From: an uncultured Ruminococcus sp.
Lineage (GTDB): Bacteria; Bacillota; Clostridia; Lachnospirales; Lachnospiraceae
Assembly: GCA_900555215.1 (NCBI GenBank)
Contig: USKR01000027.1
Location: 1 to 10,039 of the forward strand
Length of the DNA stretch: 10,039 nucleotides
Direction of reading: 5' to 3'
Below the pieces are notes generated by a model, which saw nothing but the letters and a program-made list of their open reading frames with translations, did no database searches and was not told the origin of the DNA. This document shows positions 1 to 5,792 of this stretch, one piece after another. The position numbers and the translations under genes are program-made. The first letter of the stretch is position 1, and each line of letters starts with the position of its first letter.

Positions 1-1
1 G

Positions 2-910
2 GAACGGATAGGAGCCGGCATCCCATCGCGCCGGAAAAAGCAGGATGTTTCGTCCTGGCAGAAGAAACAAAATTCCGGGAGCTCAAGATCCCGGGCAGCG
101 ATAGTGATCGTAATACTTGTCATAATTATATGCATAGCGGCGCCTGTTTTGTTTCAGATCGCCAAGTCTGCCATAGAAACCGGCTCTGTGCCCGATACAG
201 ATTCATGGCAGTCAGCGATTGACTCTCTGTTTTCAGATGATAATAACAGCCCGCTGGATCTGAACGACCATGATACATATGCTTATGTGACCCGTGAAAT
301 ACCAGAAGACGGAACTTCTTATGAAAACACACTGAGCGACGGTTTCTACCAGGTCGGCATCCACATCCCGGAAGGGGTCTATCATGTGGAACTCGCAGAA
401 GAGAGCGCTGATCTTCATATTACCGATACAGAAAATATCATCTATGATTCTGTGTGGTTCGGTGATGAGGCTGAATATGACGAGGTTACTGAAGCAGATG
501 ATATACGCCTTTACAACGGAGCGGAGATCTCCATCACAGGAGGCGGTTCCCTCATTTTCACCACCGACAATGCCCAGCCATTCACACAGGAGACTGCCGC
601 TAATCCGCTGACTGAATCCTTCATCCTTGAAGAAGGGGTCAGCATTGCCGGTGAAAACATCCCGGAGGGGATCTATGACATTATACTCGCGGAAGATGAC
701 GAATACATATCGTTTGGACTGGAGCTGTTATATCCGAACGAATACAGCGAATATCTGTGGGCATCAAACAGCAGCGGAGAGCCCGAAGAAAGGATCATAA
801 ATGTGATCATTCCCGATGGCACGGAACTTACGCTGGATGGAGGTCCTATAGAGCTTGTGCCGAGCGGAGGATATTTTGAAGCTGATTTCGCAGACTATCC
901 GTGGAATTGA
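2..910 (+). CDS. membrane-anchored protein with two tandem repeat domains, 5' end outside the window
   Basis: The frame is open from base 2, so the gene begins left of the window; 302 residues are visible. A GTG at 104 could serve as a start, but it falls inside the hydrophobic segment (visible residues about 32-52) and would remove the basic stretch before it (RRKK, KK, RSR), so I treat it as internal. The layout is a short cytoplasmic basic part, one membrane helix, then about 250 acidic residues outside the cell. The outer part holds two copies of a domain of about 95 residues, each starting with G-x(6)-IPEG-(V/I)-Y (IPEG at visible residues 122-125 and 220-223) and ending in an aligned Gly-rich strand (NGAEISITGGG versus DGTELTLDGG). 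I do not recognise a named function; cell-envelope binding is only a guess. nfeD follows after 43 nt with no clear terminator, so co-transcription is possible. Confidence 0.75.
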   Translation, partial: ERIGAGIPSRRKKQDVSSWQKKQNSGSSRSRAAIVIVILVIIICIAAPVLFQIAKSAIETGSVPDTDSWQSAIDSLFSDDNNSPLDLNDHDTYAYVTREIPEDGTSYENTLSDGFYQVGIHIPEGVYHVELAEESADLHITDTENIIYDSVWFGDEAEYDEVTEADDIRLYNGAEISITGGGSLIFTTDNAQPFTQETAANPLTESFILEEGVSIAGENIPEGIYDIILAEDDEYISFGLELLYPNEYSEYLWASNSSGEPEERIINVIIPDGTELTLDGGPIELVPSGGYFEADFADYPWN

Positions 911-953
911 CAGGCAGAGACTCAAAAAATTGTGAAAGGAGAACAGAAACTCG

Positions 954-1424
954 ATGGATAAAGAAATTATTCAGGTTTTTGCAGAAAACGCATATCTGAT
1001 ATGGCTCGGGCTTTTTATCATCCTGATCGTGATAGAAATCCTCACAGTAGGACTGACCACGATCTGGTTCGCAGGCGGATCGCTTGCGGCAATGCTCGCT
1101 GCCGTCCTGGGTGCGGGCGCGCCGATGCAGATTGTACTGTTTCTTGCGGTCTCATGTGTCCTTTTGATCTTTACGCGCCCTTGGGCAGTAAAGCATCTCA
1201 ACCGGAAACGGGTAAAGACAAACTATGAAAGCGAGATCGGAAAGATCATCAAGCTCACCGAAACAGTAAACAACCTGGATCAGACCGGGAAGAGCACTGT
1301 AAACGGCCAGGAATGGACCGTGCGCAGCAGGGACGACAGGGAAATCCTGGAAGCCGGGAGCCTGGCGAAAGTTATCGCTGTATCCGGGGTAAAATTAATC
1401 GTAGAAAAATATAAGGAGGAATAA
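954..1424 (+). CDS. NfeD-like membrane protein (short form)
   Basis: The 156-residue protein has a hydrophobic first half with about three membrane segments (roughly residues 12-32, 37-55 and 58-75). A soluble C-terminal region of about 70 residues (85-156) follows, with the pattern G-K-(I/S)-x-V-N-G-x-E-W-x-V and a final G-x-x-V beta-strand pair typical of the NfeD OB-fold. The ClpP-like protease domain of long NfeD proteins is absent, so this is the short type usually paired with slipin/SPFH proteins. That pairing is seen here: the SPFH gene starts 3 nt after the stop. NfeD proteins are thought to act with SPFH partners in membrane microdomain organisation or membrane-protein quality control, but the exact biochemical role is not settled. 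The start at 954 has AAAGGAGAA ending about 10 nt upstream. The last codons (aag gag gaa) form the ribosome binding site of the next gene. Confidence 0.9.
   Translation: MDKEIIQVFAENAYLIWLGLFIILIVIEILTVGLTTIWFAGGSLAAMLAAVLGAGAPMQIVLFLAVSCVLLIFTRPWAVKHLNRKRVKTNYESEIGKIIKLTETVNNLDQTGKSTVNGQEWTVRSRDDREILEAGSLAKVIAVSGVKLIVEKYKEE
1413..1420 (+). promoter_or_regulatory. ribosome binding site of the SPFH gene inside the nfeD 3' end
   Basis: AAGGAGGA lies 7 nt before the ATG at 1428 and encodes the last Lys-Glu-Glu of the NfeD protein. The arrangement fixes the SPFH start and suggests the two proteins are made together from one mRNA. Confidence 0.85.
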
Positions 1425-1427
1425 CAA

Positions 1428-2390
1428 ATGAACAGATTAATCAGTATCGGAGGTATTTTTTTCATTATCGTCGTAATCCTGATCGTACTGGTGCTGATCT
1501 CCTGTGTAAAGATCGTCCATCAGGCACAGGCTGTCGTGGTGGAGCGTCTCGGCGCTTACCAGGCGACATGGAACACGGGGCTTCATTTCAAACTGCCTAT
1601 CATCGACAGGGTAGCAAAGCGTATTGACCTGAAAGAGCAGGTCGTAGATTTCCCGCCGCAGCCCGTGATCACTGAAGATAACGTCACCATGCAGATCGAC
1701 ACGGTCATTTTCTTCCAGATCACAGATCCCAAACTTTTCTGCTATGGAGTGGCCAACCCGATCATTGCGATCGAGAATCTGACAGCGACCACACTGCGTA
1801 ACATCATCGGTGATCTGGAACTGGACCAGACTCTTACATCCCGCGAGACCATCAATACAAAAATGCGCGCAGAACTGGATCTTGCAACTGACCCATGGGG
1901 AATCAAAGTAAACCGTGTAGAGCTTAAGAACATTATCCCGCCGACCGCTATCCGCGATGCAATGGAGAAACAGATGAAAGCGGAGCGTGAAAGAAGAGAA
2001 GCGATCCTCAGGGCAGAAGGCGAAAAGAAATCCACTGTCCTTGTAGCGGAAGGCCAGAAACAGTCTGTCATCCTGGAAGCCGAGGCAAATAAGCAGGCAG
2101 CCATCCTTCAGGCGGAGGCCGAGAAGGAAAAAATGATCCGTGAAGCCGAAGGTGAAGCGGAAGCCATACTCAAAGTACAGCAGGCAACCGCAGACGGTCT
2201 CAGGTTCCTGAAAGAAGCAGGTGCTGACAACGCAGTGCTCACACTCAAGAGCCTGGAGGCATTTGAGAAAGCTGCGGACGGCAGAGCTACTAAGATTATT
2301 GTACCGTCTCAGATTCAGGAGATCGCCGGACTTGTAAAGTCTATCACAGAGATCGCGGCGGATGACAAAGGTATACAGGAAGAGAAATAA
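1428..2390 (+). CDS. SPFH/band 7 slipin-type protein (QmcA/stomatin-like)
   Basis: This 320-residue protein starts with one N-terminal membrane helix (about residues 6-29). The SPFH/band 7 domain follows (about 30-185), with typical segments such as VVERLGAYQ, GLHFKLPIID, DGVxM-like NVTMQIDTVIFFQI and RETINTKMRAELD. Residues 190-250 form a long Ala/Glu/Lys/Arg coiled coil (RAEGEKK, AEANKQAAILQAEAEKEK), and the tail (KIIVPSQIQEIAGLVKS) matches the slipin C-terminus. Proteins of this family oligomerise into large ring or cage assemblies on the membrane. The adjacent NfeD gene is the usual partner, as in the E. coli ybbJ-qmcA pair. Length and domain order are normal and no defect is seen. Family assignment is very safe; its specific clients in this organism are unknown. 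Confidence 0.95.
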   Translation: MNRLISIGGIFFIIVVILIVLVLISCVKIVHQAQAVVVERLGAYQATWNTGLHFKLPIIDRVAKRIDLKEQVVDFPPQPVITEDNVTMQIDTVIFFQITDPKLFCYGVANPIIAIENLTATTLRNIIGDLELDQTLTSRETINTKMRAELDLATDPWGIKVNRVELKNIIPPTAIRDAMEKQMKAERERREAILRAEGEKKSTVLVAEGQKQSVILEAEANKQAAILQAEAEKEKMIREAEGEAEAILKVQQATADGLRFLKEAGADNAVLTLKSLEAFEKAADGRATKIIVPSQIQEIAGLVKSITEIAADDKGIQEEK

Positions 2391-2396
2391 ACGATT

Positions 2397-2431
2397 CGGG
2401 ACGCAGTGGAATAAAATTTCACTGCGTCCCG
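2397..2431. terminator. hairpin between convergent genes, probable bidirectional terminator
   Basis: A perfect 12-bp stem pairs 2397-2408 (CGGGACGCAGTG) with 2420-2431. The plus-strand RNA can add three further pairs, including one G-U, leaving a 5-nt loop. It begins 6 nt after the SPFH stop and ends 33 nt before the stop of the convergent synthetase gene. The following T tract is broken on both strands (TTCATTT on plus, TTTATTTCT on minus), so efficiency is uncertain. Confidence 0.7.
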
Positions 2432-2464
2432 TTCATTTCAACCGCGTCATTGTCATTCTGCGGT

Positions 2465-3211
2465 TCACCCGCCTGCCGCTTCAAGATGCGGCAGCTTATT
2501 TTCTCTTCTGTTCCCGATCACGTTTTCCAATACTTCATCCATGCTGTCCCTGTTATCTTCCTGCACGATACAGGCCTGGATCGCTTCATTGAGAGACAGC
2601 ATTTTTTCATCCAGCTCAGATACCATCTTTGCACATTCTCTTAAGTCTCTGCTGATATAATCCGGCGCGTTGCCCTCAAATTTATAATAAATCTTATGTT
2701 CCAGGCTTGCCCAGAAATCCATGGCGATCGTGCGGATCTGGATCTCCACCTTTGTATCCACCACGCTGTCGGACAGGAAGATCGGCACGGAAACAAGCAT
2801 ATGATAGCTTTTATAACCGCTCTCCTTCGGATTTCTTATGTAATCTTTGATAGAGAGCACTTTAAGGTCGCTCTGATTACCGATCATCTCTGCCAGGCGG
2901 TAAATATCTGACGTAAAAGAACAGATCAGCCTCACGCCCGCGATATCATTGATATATCGCACCATATTTTCAATGGATGTCTCGTATCCGTAACGTTTGA
3001 GCTTCTTCACGATACTCTCCGCCGTCTTGATCCTCGTCTTGATATGCTCGATCGGGTTGTACTGATGTACATGCTGGAATTCATCATTTAATATCTCCAG
3101 CTTTGTTCCTACTTCTTTCAAAGCCGCATTGTAGAGAAAGATAACTGTTTTCCAACTATCGACATCCTCGTAGCTCTTCAATGCAGCCTCAACCTGTTGT
3201 TCACCTTTCAT
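2465..3211 (-). CDS. small alarmone synthetase (RelA/SpoT synthetase domain, GTP pyrophosphokinase family)
   Basis: The 248-residue protein makes ppGpp/pppGpp by moving pyrophosphate from ATP to GDP or GTP. Only the synthetase domain is present: there is no HD hydrolase part and no TGS/ACT regulatory part, so it is a stand-alone SAS enzyme. Key motifs are NPIEHIKTRIK with S66 (residues 52-66), NDIAGVRLICSF (88-99), KDYIRNPKESGYKSYH (122-137) and VEIQIRT (155-161); E156 matches the catalytic Glu. The stretch VPIFLSDSV then MDFWASLEHK looks closer to YwaC/RelP-type than to RelQ-type enzymes, but that is from memory of the families. The C-terminal region beyond residue 200 is helical and charged. 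The start at 3211 is preceded by GGGGGAT about 10 nt away. The gene has its own strong promoter, consistent with transcriptional control of stand-alone synthetases. Confidence 0.93.
   Translation of the reverse strand: MKGEQQVEAALKSYEDVDSWKTVIFLYNAALKEVGTKLEILNDEFQHVHQYNPIEHIKTRIKTAESIVKKLKRYGYETSIENMVRYINDIAGVRLICSFTSDIYRLAEMIGNQSDLKVLSIKDYIRNPKESGYKSYHMLVSVPIFLSDSVVDTKVEIQIRTIAMDFWASLEHKIYYKFEGNAPDYISRDLRECAKMVSELDEKMLSLNEAIQACIVQEDNRDSMDEVLENVIGNRRENKLPHLEAAGG
2473..2503 (+). terminator. possible second plus-strand terminator inside the convergent gene
   Basis: A 7-bp GC-rich stem (CTGCCGC at 2473-2479, GCGGCAG at 2488-2494, 8-nt loop) is followed by CTTATTTT. It lies in the last codons of the minus-strand synthetase gene. 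It would act as a back-up stop for transcripts from the SPFH gene; the T tract is only moderate. Confidence 0.4.
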
Positions 3212-3247
3212 CGCGGATATCCCCCATTGGTCGTTTTATCTTCAAAA

Positions 3248-3276
3248 ATTATACCATATTTTGTGTTTTCTGTCAC
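3248..3276 (-). promoter_or_regulatory. strong sigma-A type promoter of the alarmone synthetase gene
   Basis: Read on the minus strand, the -35 box is GTGACA (3271-3276), followed by a 17-nt spacer and a perfect TATAAT -10 box (3248-3253). An extended TG motif sits one base before the -10 box. The expected transcript start is near 3241, giving a leader of about 30 nt. Confidence 0.75.
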
Positions 3277-3340
3277 AGAGTTCGCTCTATTTTATAATCT
3301 TTTTAGCATTATCCTATCCGTCTGGCTGAGCTGCTGTCTT

Positions 3341-4396
3341 CTACAGTTCCAGTTTCATATCTCCCGGATGGATCAGTTTCTTTTTCCTCATAAATTCAGA
3401 AATCAAAAGCGTCAGTACCGCAGGAAGGATAAACTGGATCACCATGATCTTAAAAAGTACGATTGTCCCCGCTTCTGTCTGAGTCATGACCTGCCATGTC
3501 ATAAGCGGTCCTACCAGCCCTGCCGTCCCCATACCGGAACCGGTCGCATTATTCGTCATGTGGAAAAGCATCGTTCCCACCGGACCAAGAATGGCGCTGG
3601 AAAAGATCGCCGGGAGCCATATCAGCGGGTGCCTCACGATATTAGGCACCTGCAGCATGGATGTCCCGATGCCCTGGGCCAGAAAACCGCTGAACTTATT
3701 CTCTCTCCAGCTCGCTACGGCAAATCCGATCATATTGCAGCAGCAGCCTATCGTAGCCGCTCCCGCTGCCAGCCCGGACAAGTTCAGTATCACGCCAAGG
3801 GCGGCTGAGCTGATCGGCAGCGTCAGAATCATCCCCATCAAAACAGACACAACGATCCCCATGAGGAACGGCTGCTGTTCAGTCCCCCAGTTGATCAGAG
3901 AGCCAAGCCATGCCATGAACCCGGAGATCGGCGGTCCCACAAGCAGCCCGACAGCCGAACCAGCACCGATACAGACAAGGGGTGTTAATATAATGTCAAG
4001 CCTTGTCCTGCCAGAGACCAGTATCCCCAGCTCGATCGCGATGTATGCCGCCACAAAGGCTCCCAGGGGTTCTCCCGGACCTGACAGGACCAGACTGCCG
4101 TCTGACAGCAGCGCTCCTGCGCGCAGGCTTCCCGCAAAAGCGCCTATCATACCGGCGACTGCAGCAGATACAATGACCAGATGTCCGGCATCCAGCTTTC
4201 GCGCCACCCCGGCTCCGATCCCGGCTCCTGTCAGTCCTGCCGCCATCTTCCCGATCAGGTAGATCATATCCCCGATGTTCCCCCCTGCAAATGTTCCGAT
4301 CTGCTGGATGATCGTACCTATGATCAATGTGGCAAACAAACCCTGTGCCATACCGCTCAGACCGTCAACAAATATCCTGTCCAGTATCTTTTTCAT
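3341..4396 (-). CDS. PfoR-like PTS EIIC-family membrane protein
   Basis: The 351-residue protein is almost wholly hydrophobic, with roughly nine or ten membrane segments and many Gly/Ala motifs (GAGIGAGVARKLDAG, CIGAGSAVGLLVGPPISG, GTAGLVGPLMTW). It resembles the family annotated as PTS EIIC type 2 or putative toxin regulator PfoR, named after the membrane protein linked to perfringolysin control in Clostridium perfringens. Members look like the transport channel of a sugar PTS but usually lack EIIA and EIIB domains. None is fused or encoded nearby here, so a transport substrate cannot be named. The segment GCCCN (three adjacent cysteines) is unusual for a membrane helix region. The start at 4396 has GAGGAAAG about 10 nt upstream. 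No promoter is obvious in the 89 nt before it, so read-through from the toxin-antitoxin operon is possible. Family call is good; function is not. Confidence 0.8.
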   Translation of the reverse strand: MKKILDRIFVDGLSGMAQGLFATLIIGTIIQQIGTFAGGNIGDMIYLIGKMAAGLTGAGIGAGVARKLDAGHLVIVSAAVAGMIGAFAGSLRAGALLSDGSLVLSGPGEPLGAFVAAYIAIELGILVSGRTRLDIILTPLVCIGAGSAVGLLVGPPISGFMAWLGSLINWGTEQQPFLMGIVVSVLMGMILTLPISSAALGVILNLSGLAAGAATIGCCCNMIGFAVASWRENKFSGFLAQGIGTSMLQVPNIVRHPLIWLPAIFSSAILGPVGTMLFHMTNNATGSGMGTAGLVGPLMTWQVMTQTEAGTIVLFKIMVIQFILPAVLTLLISEFMRKKKLIHPGDMKLEL

Positions 4397-4485
4397 ATGT
4401 TTCTTTCCTCTCCGTCCTCTGTCATATGACCGCCTGTATCCGGCGTCTCACCGTGTCTTATTTTCCTGCGCTTTTTCCGGCCGCC

Positions 4486-4929
4486 TTATCTCCTCAGGAC
4501 TGCCCAATCTCCTTCGTGTTCTGCCCTTCCCAGGCATTCCACCGGATTGCCTTCTTTGTCCGTAAATTCCGGCAGAGCTTTTCCTGTCTCCATGTCATAG
4601 TCCGTAAGGAGCCAGCTGACGATATTGACATTGTCCTTTCTTCCTGCAACCATGCGCGGCGCTTCGATCCCCATCATTTCCTCCAGGAAATCGATCCCCA
4701 CCTGGTTCTCCTTACAGTAAAGGATGAGCGTCCCGTGAAGCCAGAGATATACGCCGCGCACTTTTTTCTCTGCACTCTCTCCTCCCGGTTCCTCATCGAT
4801 ATACACTGTCTCAAAGGGCGCGTCCACTCCAAACTCTTCCAGCGCCGCCGCGATCGCCTTTCCGTACGGCTCGTCTTTCAGATATCCTTCCAGAGCCGCG
4901 ATATCTGCATCTTTACATACTCTGATCAT
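4486..4929 (-). CDS. small protein resembling the N-terminal half of a GNAT acetyltransferase
   Basis: The chosen start (147 residues, MIRVCKDADIAALEGYL) has AGGAGG 10 nt upstream; a longer frame from 4974 would begin inside the HEPN gene without such a site. The start overlaps the HEPN stop as ATGA, so translation is likely coupled. The opening, a short helix after MIR followed by YLKDEPYGKAIAAALEEFG and a strand pair (RGVYLWLHGTLILYC), resembles the non-catalytic N-terminal part of two-domain GNAT proteins of about 250 residues. The acetyl-CoA binding motif (Q/R-x-x-G-x-G/A) is absent, and no remnant is visible in the 89 nt before the next gene. It could be a truncated acetyltransferase or an intact stand-alone domain serving the MNT-HEPN pair. 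The relation to GNAT is from memory of the family and only moderately certain. Confidence 0.6.
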   Translation of the reverse strand: MIRVCKDADIAALEGYLKDEPYGKAIAAALEEFGVDAPFETVYIDEEPGGESAEKKVRGVYLWLHGTLILYCKENQVGIDFLEEMMGIEAPRMVAGRKDNVNIVSWLLTDYDMETGKALPEFTDKEGNPVECLGRAEHEGDWAVLRR

Positions 4930-5351
4930 TTCTCTTCTCCCTCCTGATCTTCTATCAGTGCCCTGTGCACCCAATTCCTGAATTCATACAGTTTATCTAT
5001 ATAATCCCGGATGATTCTCTGACAATATTCTTTTACGATAACGCCGTCATAGTCATGCGCAAGCTGATTCCTCACCCTCAGCATCTCCATCCATATGTCG
5101 TCGCTGATCATCCCGACGCCAAAAGCTTCCCGAAGCACTTCCCTCGGCGATCCCGCTACGAAGCCGGTAATGAAATAATACTGTACCAGGATATCTTTCA
5201 TACATTTCCACGACAGGTCAAAGGTAATACTGTATTTCGCACTGGTACCGCTCAGGACAAATGAATCCTCCAGATCACGGCTGCGCGCCTCTGAAAGAGA
5301 ATCCAGGGAATTTTCAAATGACCGGAACCTTCTTTTAAATTTTTCGTCCAT
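4926..5351 (-). CDS. HEPN-domain toxin, HI0074/HepT type nucleotidyltransferase partner
   Basis: The protein (141 residues from the chosen start) is all helical and matches the HI0074 family of nucleotidyltransferase substrate-binding proteins: F-x-x-S-L-x-x-L near the start, FDLSWKCMKDIL (44-55), the PREVLREAFGVGMI segment (69-82) and the R-N motif. Residues R94-NQLA-H99-D-Y101 give the RX4HXY signature of HepT toxins, which act as RNA-cleaving HEPN proteins and are silenced when the partner MNT enzyme adds AMP to the tyrosine. The upstream overlapping gene encodes that partner. I chose ATG 5351 because GGAGG lies 12 nt before it; an in-frame ATG at 5381 has no good site and would deepen the overlap. 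The start lies 17 nt inside the MNT gene. All signature residues are intact, so it is probably functional. Toxin activity is inferred from the family. Confidence 0.87.
   Translation of the reverse strand: MDEKFKRRFRSFENSLDSLSEARSRDLEDSFVLSGTSAKYSITFDLSWKCMKDILVQYYFITGFVAGSPREVLREAFGVGMISDDIWMEMLRVRNQLAHDYDGVIVKEYCQRIIRDYIDKLYEFRNWVHRALIEDQEGEEK
4940..4945 (-). promoter_or_regulatory. ribosome binding site that sets the start of the third cassette gene
   Basis: AGGAGG (minus strand) lies 10 nt before the ATG at 4929 and inside the last codons of the HEPN gene. It supports the short 147-residue protein over a longer reading from 4974. Confidence 0.7.
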
Positions 5352-5604
5352 ACTGTCTGATATCCTCCAACAATAATCCATTCCCGCATGTATCCATATC
5401 CAGAAGATCTACCGTATACAAAGTGGCAATATCCTCAACTTCTTCCAGGAGCGCGTCGAATTTCTCCACTCCCGAGACTGCTATGTCAATATCACTCCGC
5501 TCAAGGGCTGTGCCTTTTGCCCTAGAGCCAAAAAGGATCACTTCCCTCGCGCGGTACTTCCTGCACAGCTCAGCTGTCCTAGTAATCACCTCGTCTGCTG
5601 TCAT
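5335..5604 (-). CDS. minimal nucleotidyltransferase (MNT) antitoxin, MntA/HI0073 type
   Basis: From the ATG at 5604 the protein has 89 residues, the normal size for a minimal nucleotidyltransferase. It shows the full active-site pattern GSX10DXD (G26-S27, D38, D40, in FGSRAKG then SDIDIA) and a later Asp (D66 in YTVDLLD) fitting the third metal ligand. In characterised MntA-HepT systems this enzyme transfers AMP to a tyrosine of the HEPN toxin. AGGAGGA ends 6 nt before the start; the longer frame to 5649 adds a Gly-rich stretch of non-family sequence and is rejected. It is the first gene after a minus-strand promoter and overlaps the HEPN gene by 17 nt, the usual antitoxin-first order. Alternative: an antibiotic nucleotidyltransferase, unlikely given size and partner. 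Confidence 0.9.
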   Translation of the reverse strand: MTADEVITRTAELCRKYRAREVILFGSRAKGTALERSDIDIAVSGVEKFDALLEEVEDIATLYTVDLLDMDTCGNGLLLEDIRQYGRKI

Positions 5605-5610
5605 AAGCGC

Positions 5611-5617
5611 TCCTCCT
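5611..5617 (-). promoter_or_regulatory. ribosome binding site that sets the MNT start
   Basis: AGGAGGA on the minus strand, 6 nt before the ATG at 5604. It argues for the 89-residue protein over a start at 5649. Confidence 0.75.
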
Positions 5618-5667
5618 CTTCCGCCCCCGGATCCCGTTTCCATCCACATCCCTTTTCTTCCTTTAAT

Positions 5668-5696
5668 ACTATATCAAAAAGCATCTTCTCAGGCAA
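5668..5696 (-). promoter_or_regulatory. promoter of the MNT-HEPN cassette
   Basis: On the minus strand TTGCCT (5691-5696) and TATAGT (5668-5673) are separated by 17 nt, matching four and five of six consensus bases. The start codon of the MNT gene is about 60 nt downstream. Confidence 0.6.
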
Positions 5697-5701
5697 CGGC
5701 A

Positions 5702-5729
5702 GATTTTCGCCAAAATCCGTTCATCGGAT
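5702..5729. promoter_or_regulatory. overlapping inverted repeats between divergent promoters, possible operator
   Basis: GATTTT-CGCC-AAAATC (5702-5717) is a perfect 6-bp inverted repeat, and ATCCG-TTCAT-CGGAT (5715-5729) is a perfect 5-bp inverted repeat overlapping it by three bases. Both lie between the -35 boxes of the minus-strand toxin-antitoxin promoter and the plus-strand promoter at 5728-5756; the second touches the plus -35 box. A regulator bound here could affect both directions. Binding is inferred from position and symmetry only. Confidence 0.4.
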
Positions 5730-5756
5730 GACTTTTCTTCCCGCCTGTGTTAGAAT
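5728..5756 (+). promoter_or_regulatory. promoter of the 87-residue conserved gene
   Basis: ATGACT (5728-5733), a 17-nt spacer and TAGAAT (5751-5756) with a TG one base before it (extended -10). The ATG at 5793 is 36 nt past the -10 box. Confidence 0.6.
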
Positions 5757-5792
5757 AGCAGGAAGAAATCTTATTGCGCGAGGAGTTCTATT

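Noticed and set aside
3277..3340. terminator for the PfoR-like gene
   Set aside because: Only short, imperfect pairings are seen and no stem is followed by a T run, so transcription may continue into the synthetase gene.
3486..4262. 258-codon open frame on the plus strand
   Set aside because: It lies wholly opposite the PfoR-like gene; the product is rich in Pro/Ser/Ala without family patterns, and it has no ribosome binding site. It is a shadow of the GC-biased real gene.
4930..4974. longer start (4974) for the GNAT-like protein
   Set aside because: The extra 15 residues overlap the HEPN gene, have no ribosome binding site and are not like family starts; ATG 4929 has AGGAGG.
5605..5649. 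longer start (5649) for the MNT protein
   Set aside because: It would add a Gly-rich N-terminus translated from the real ribosome binding site region. ATG 5604 gives the normal family length.
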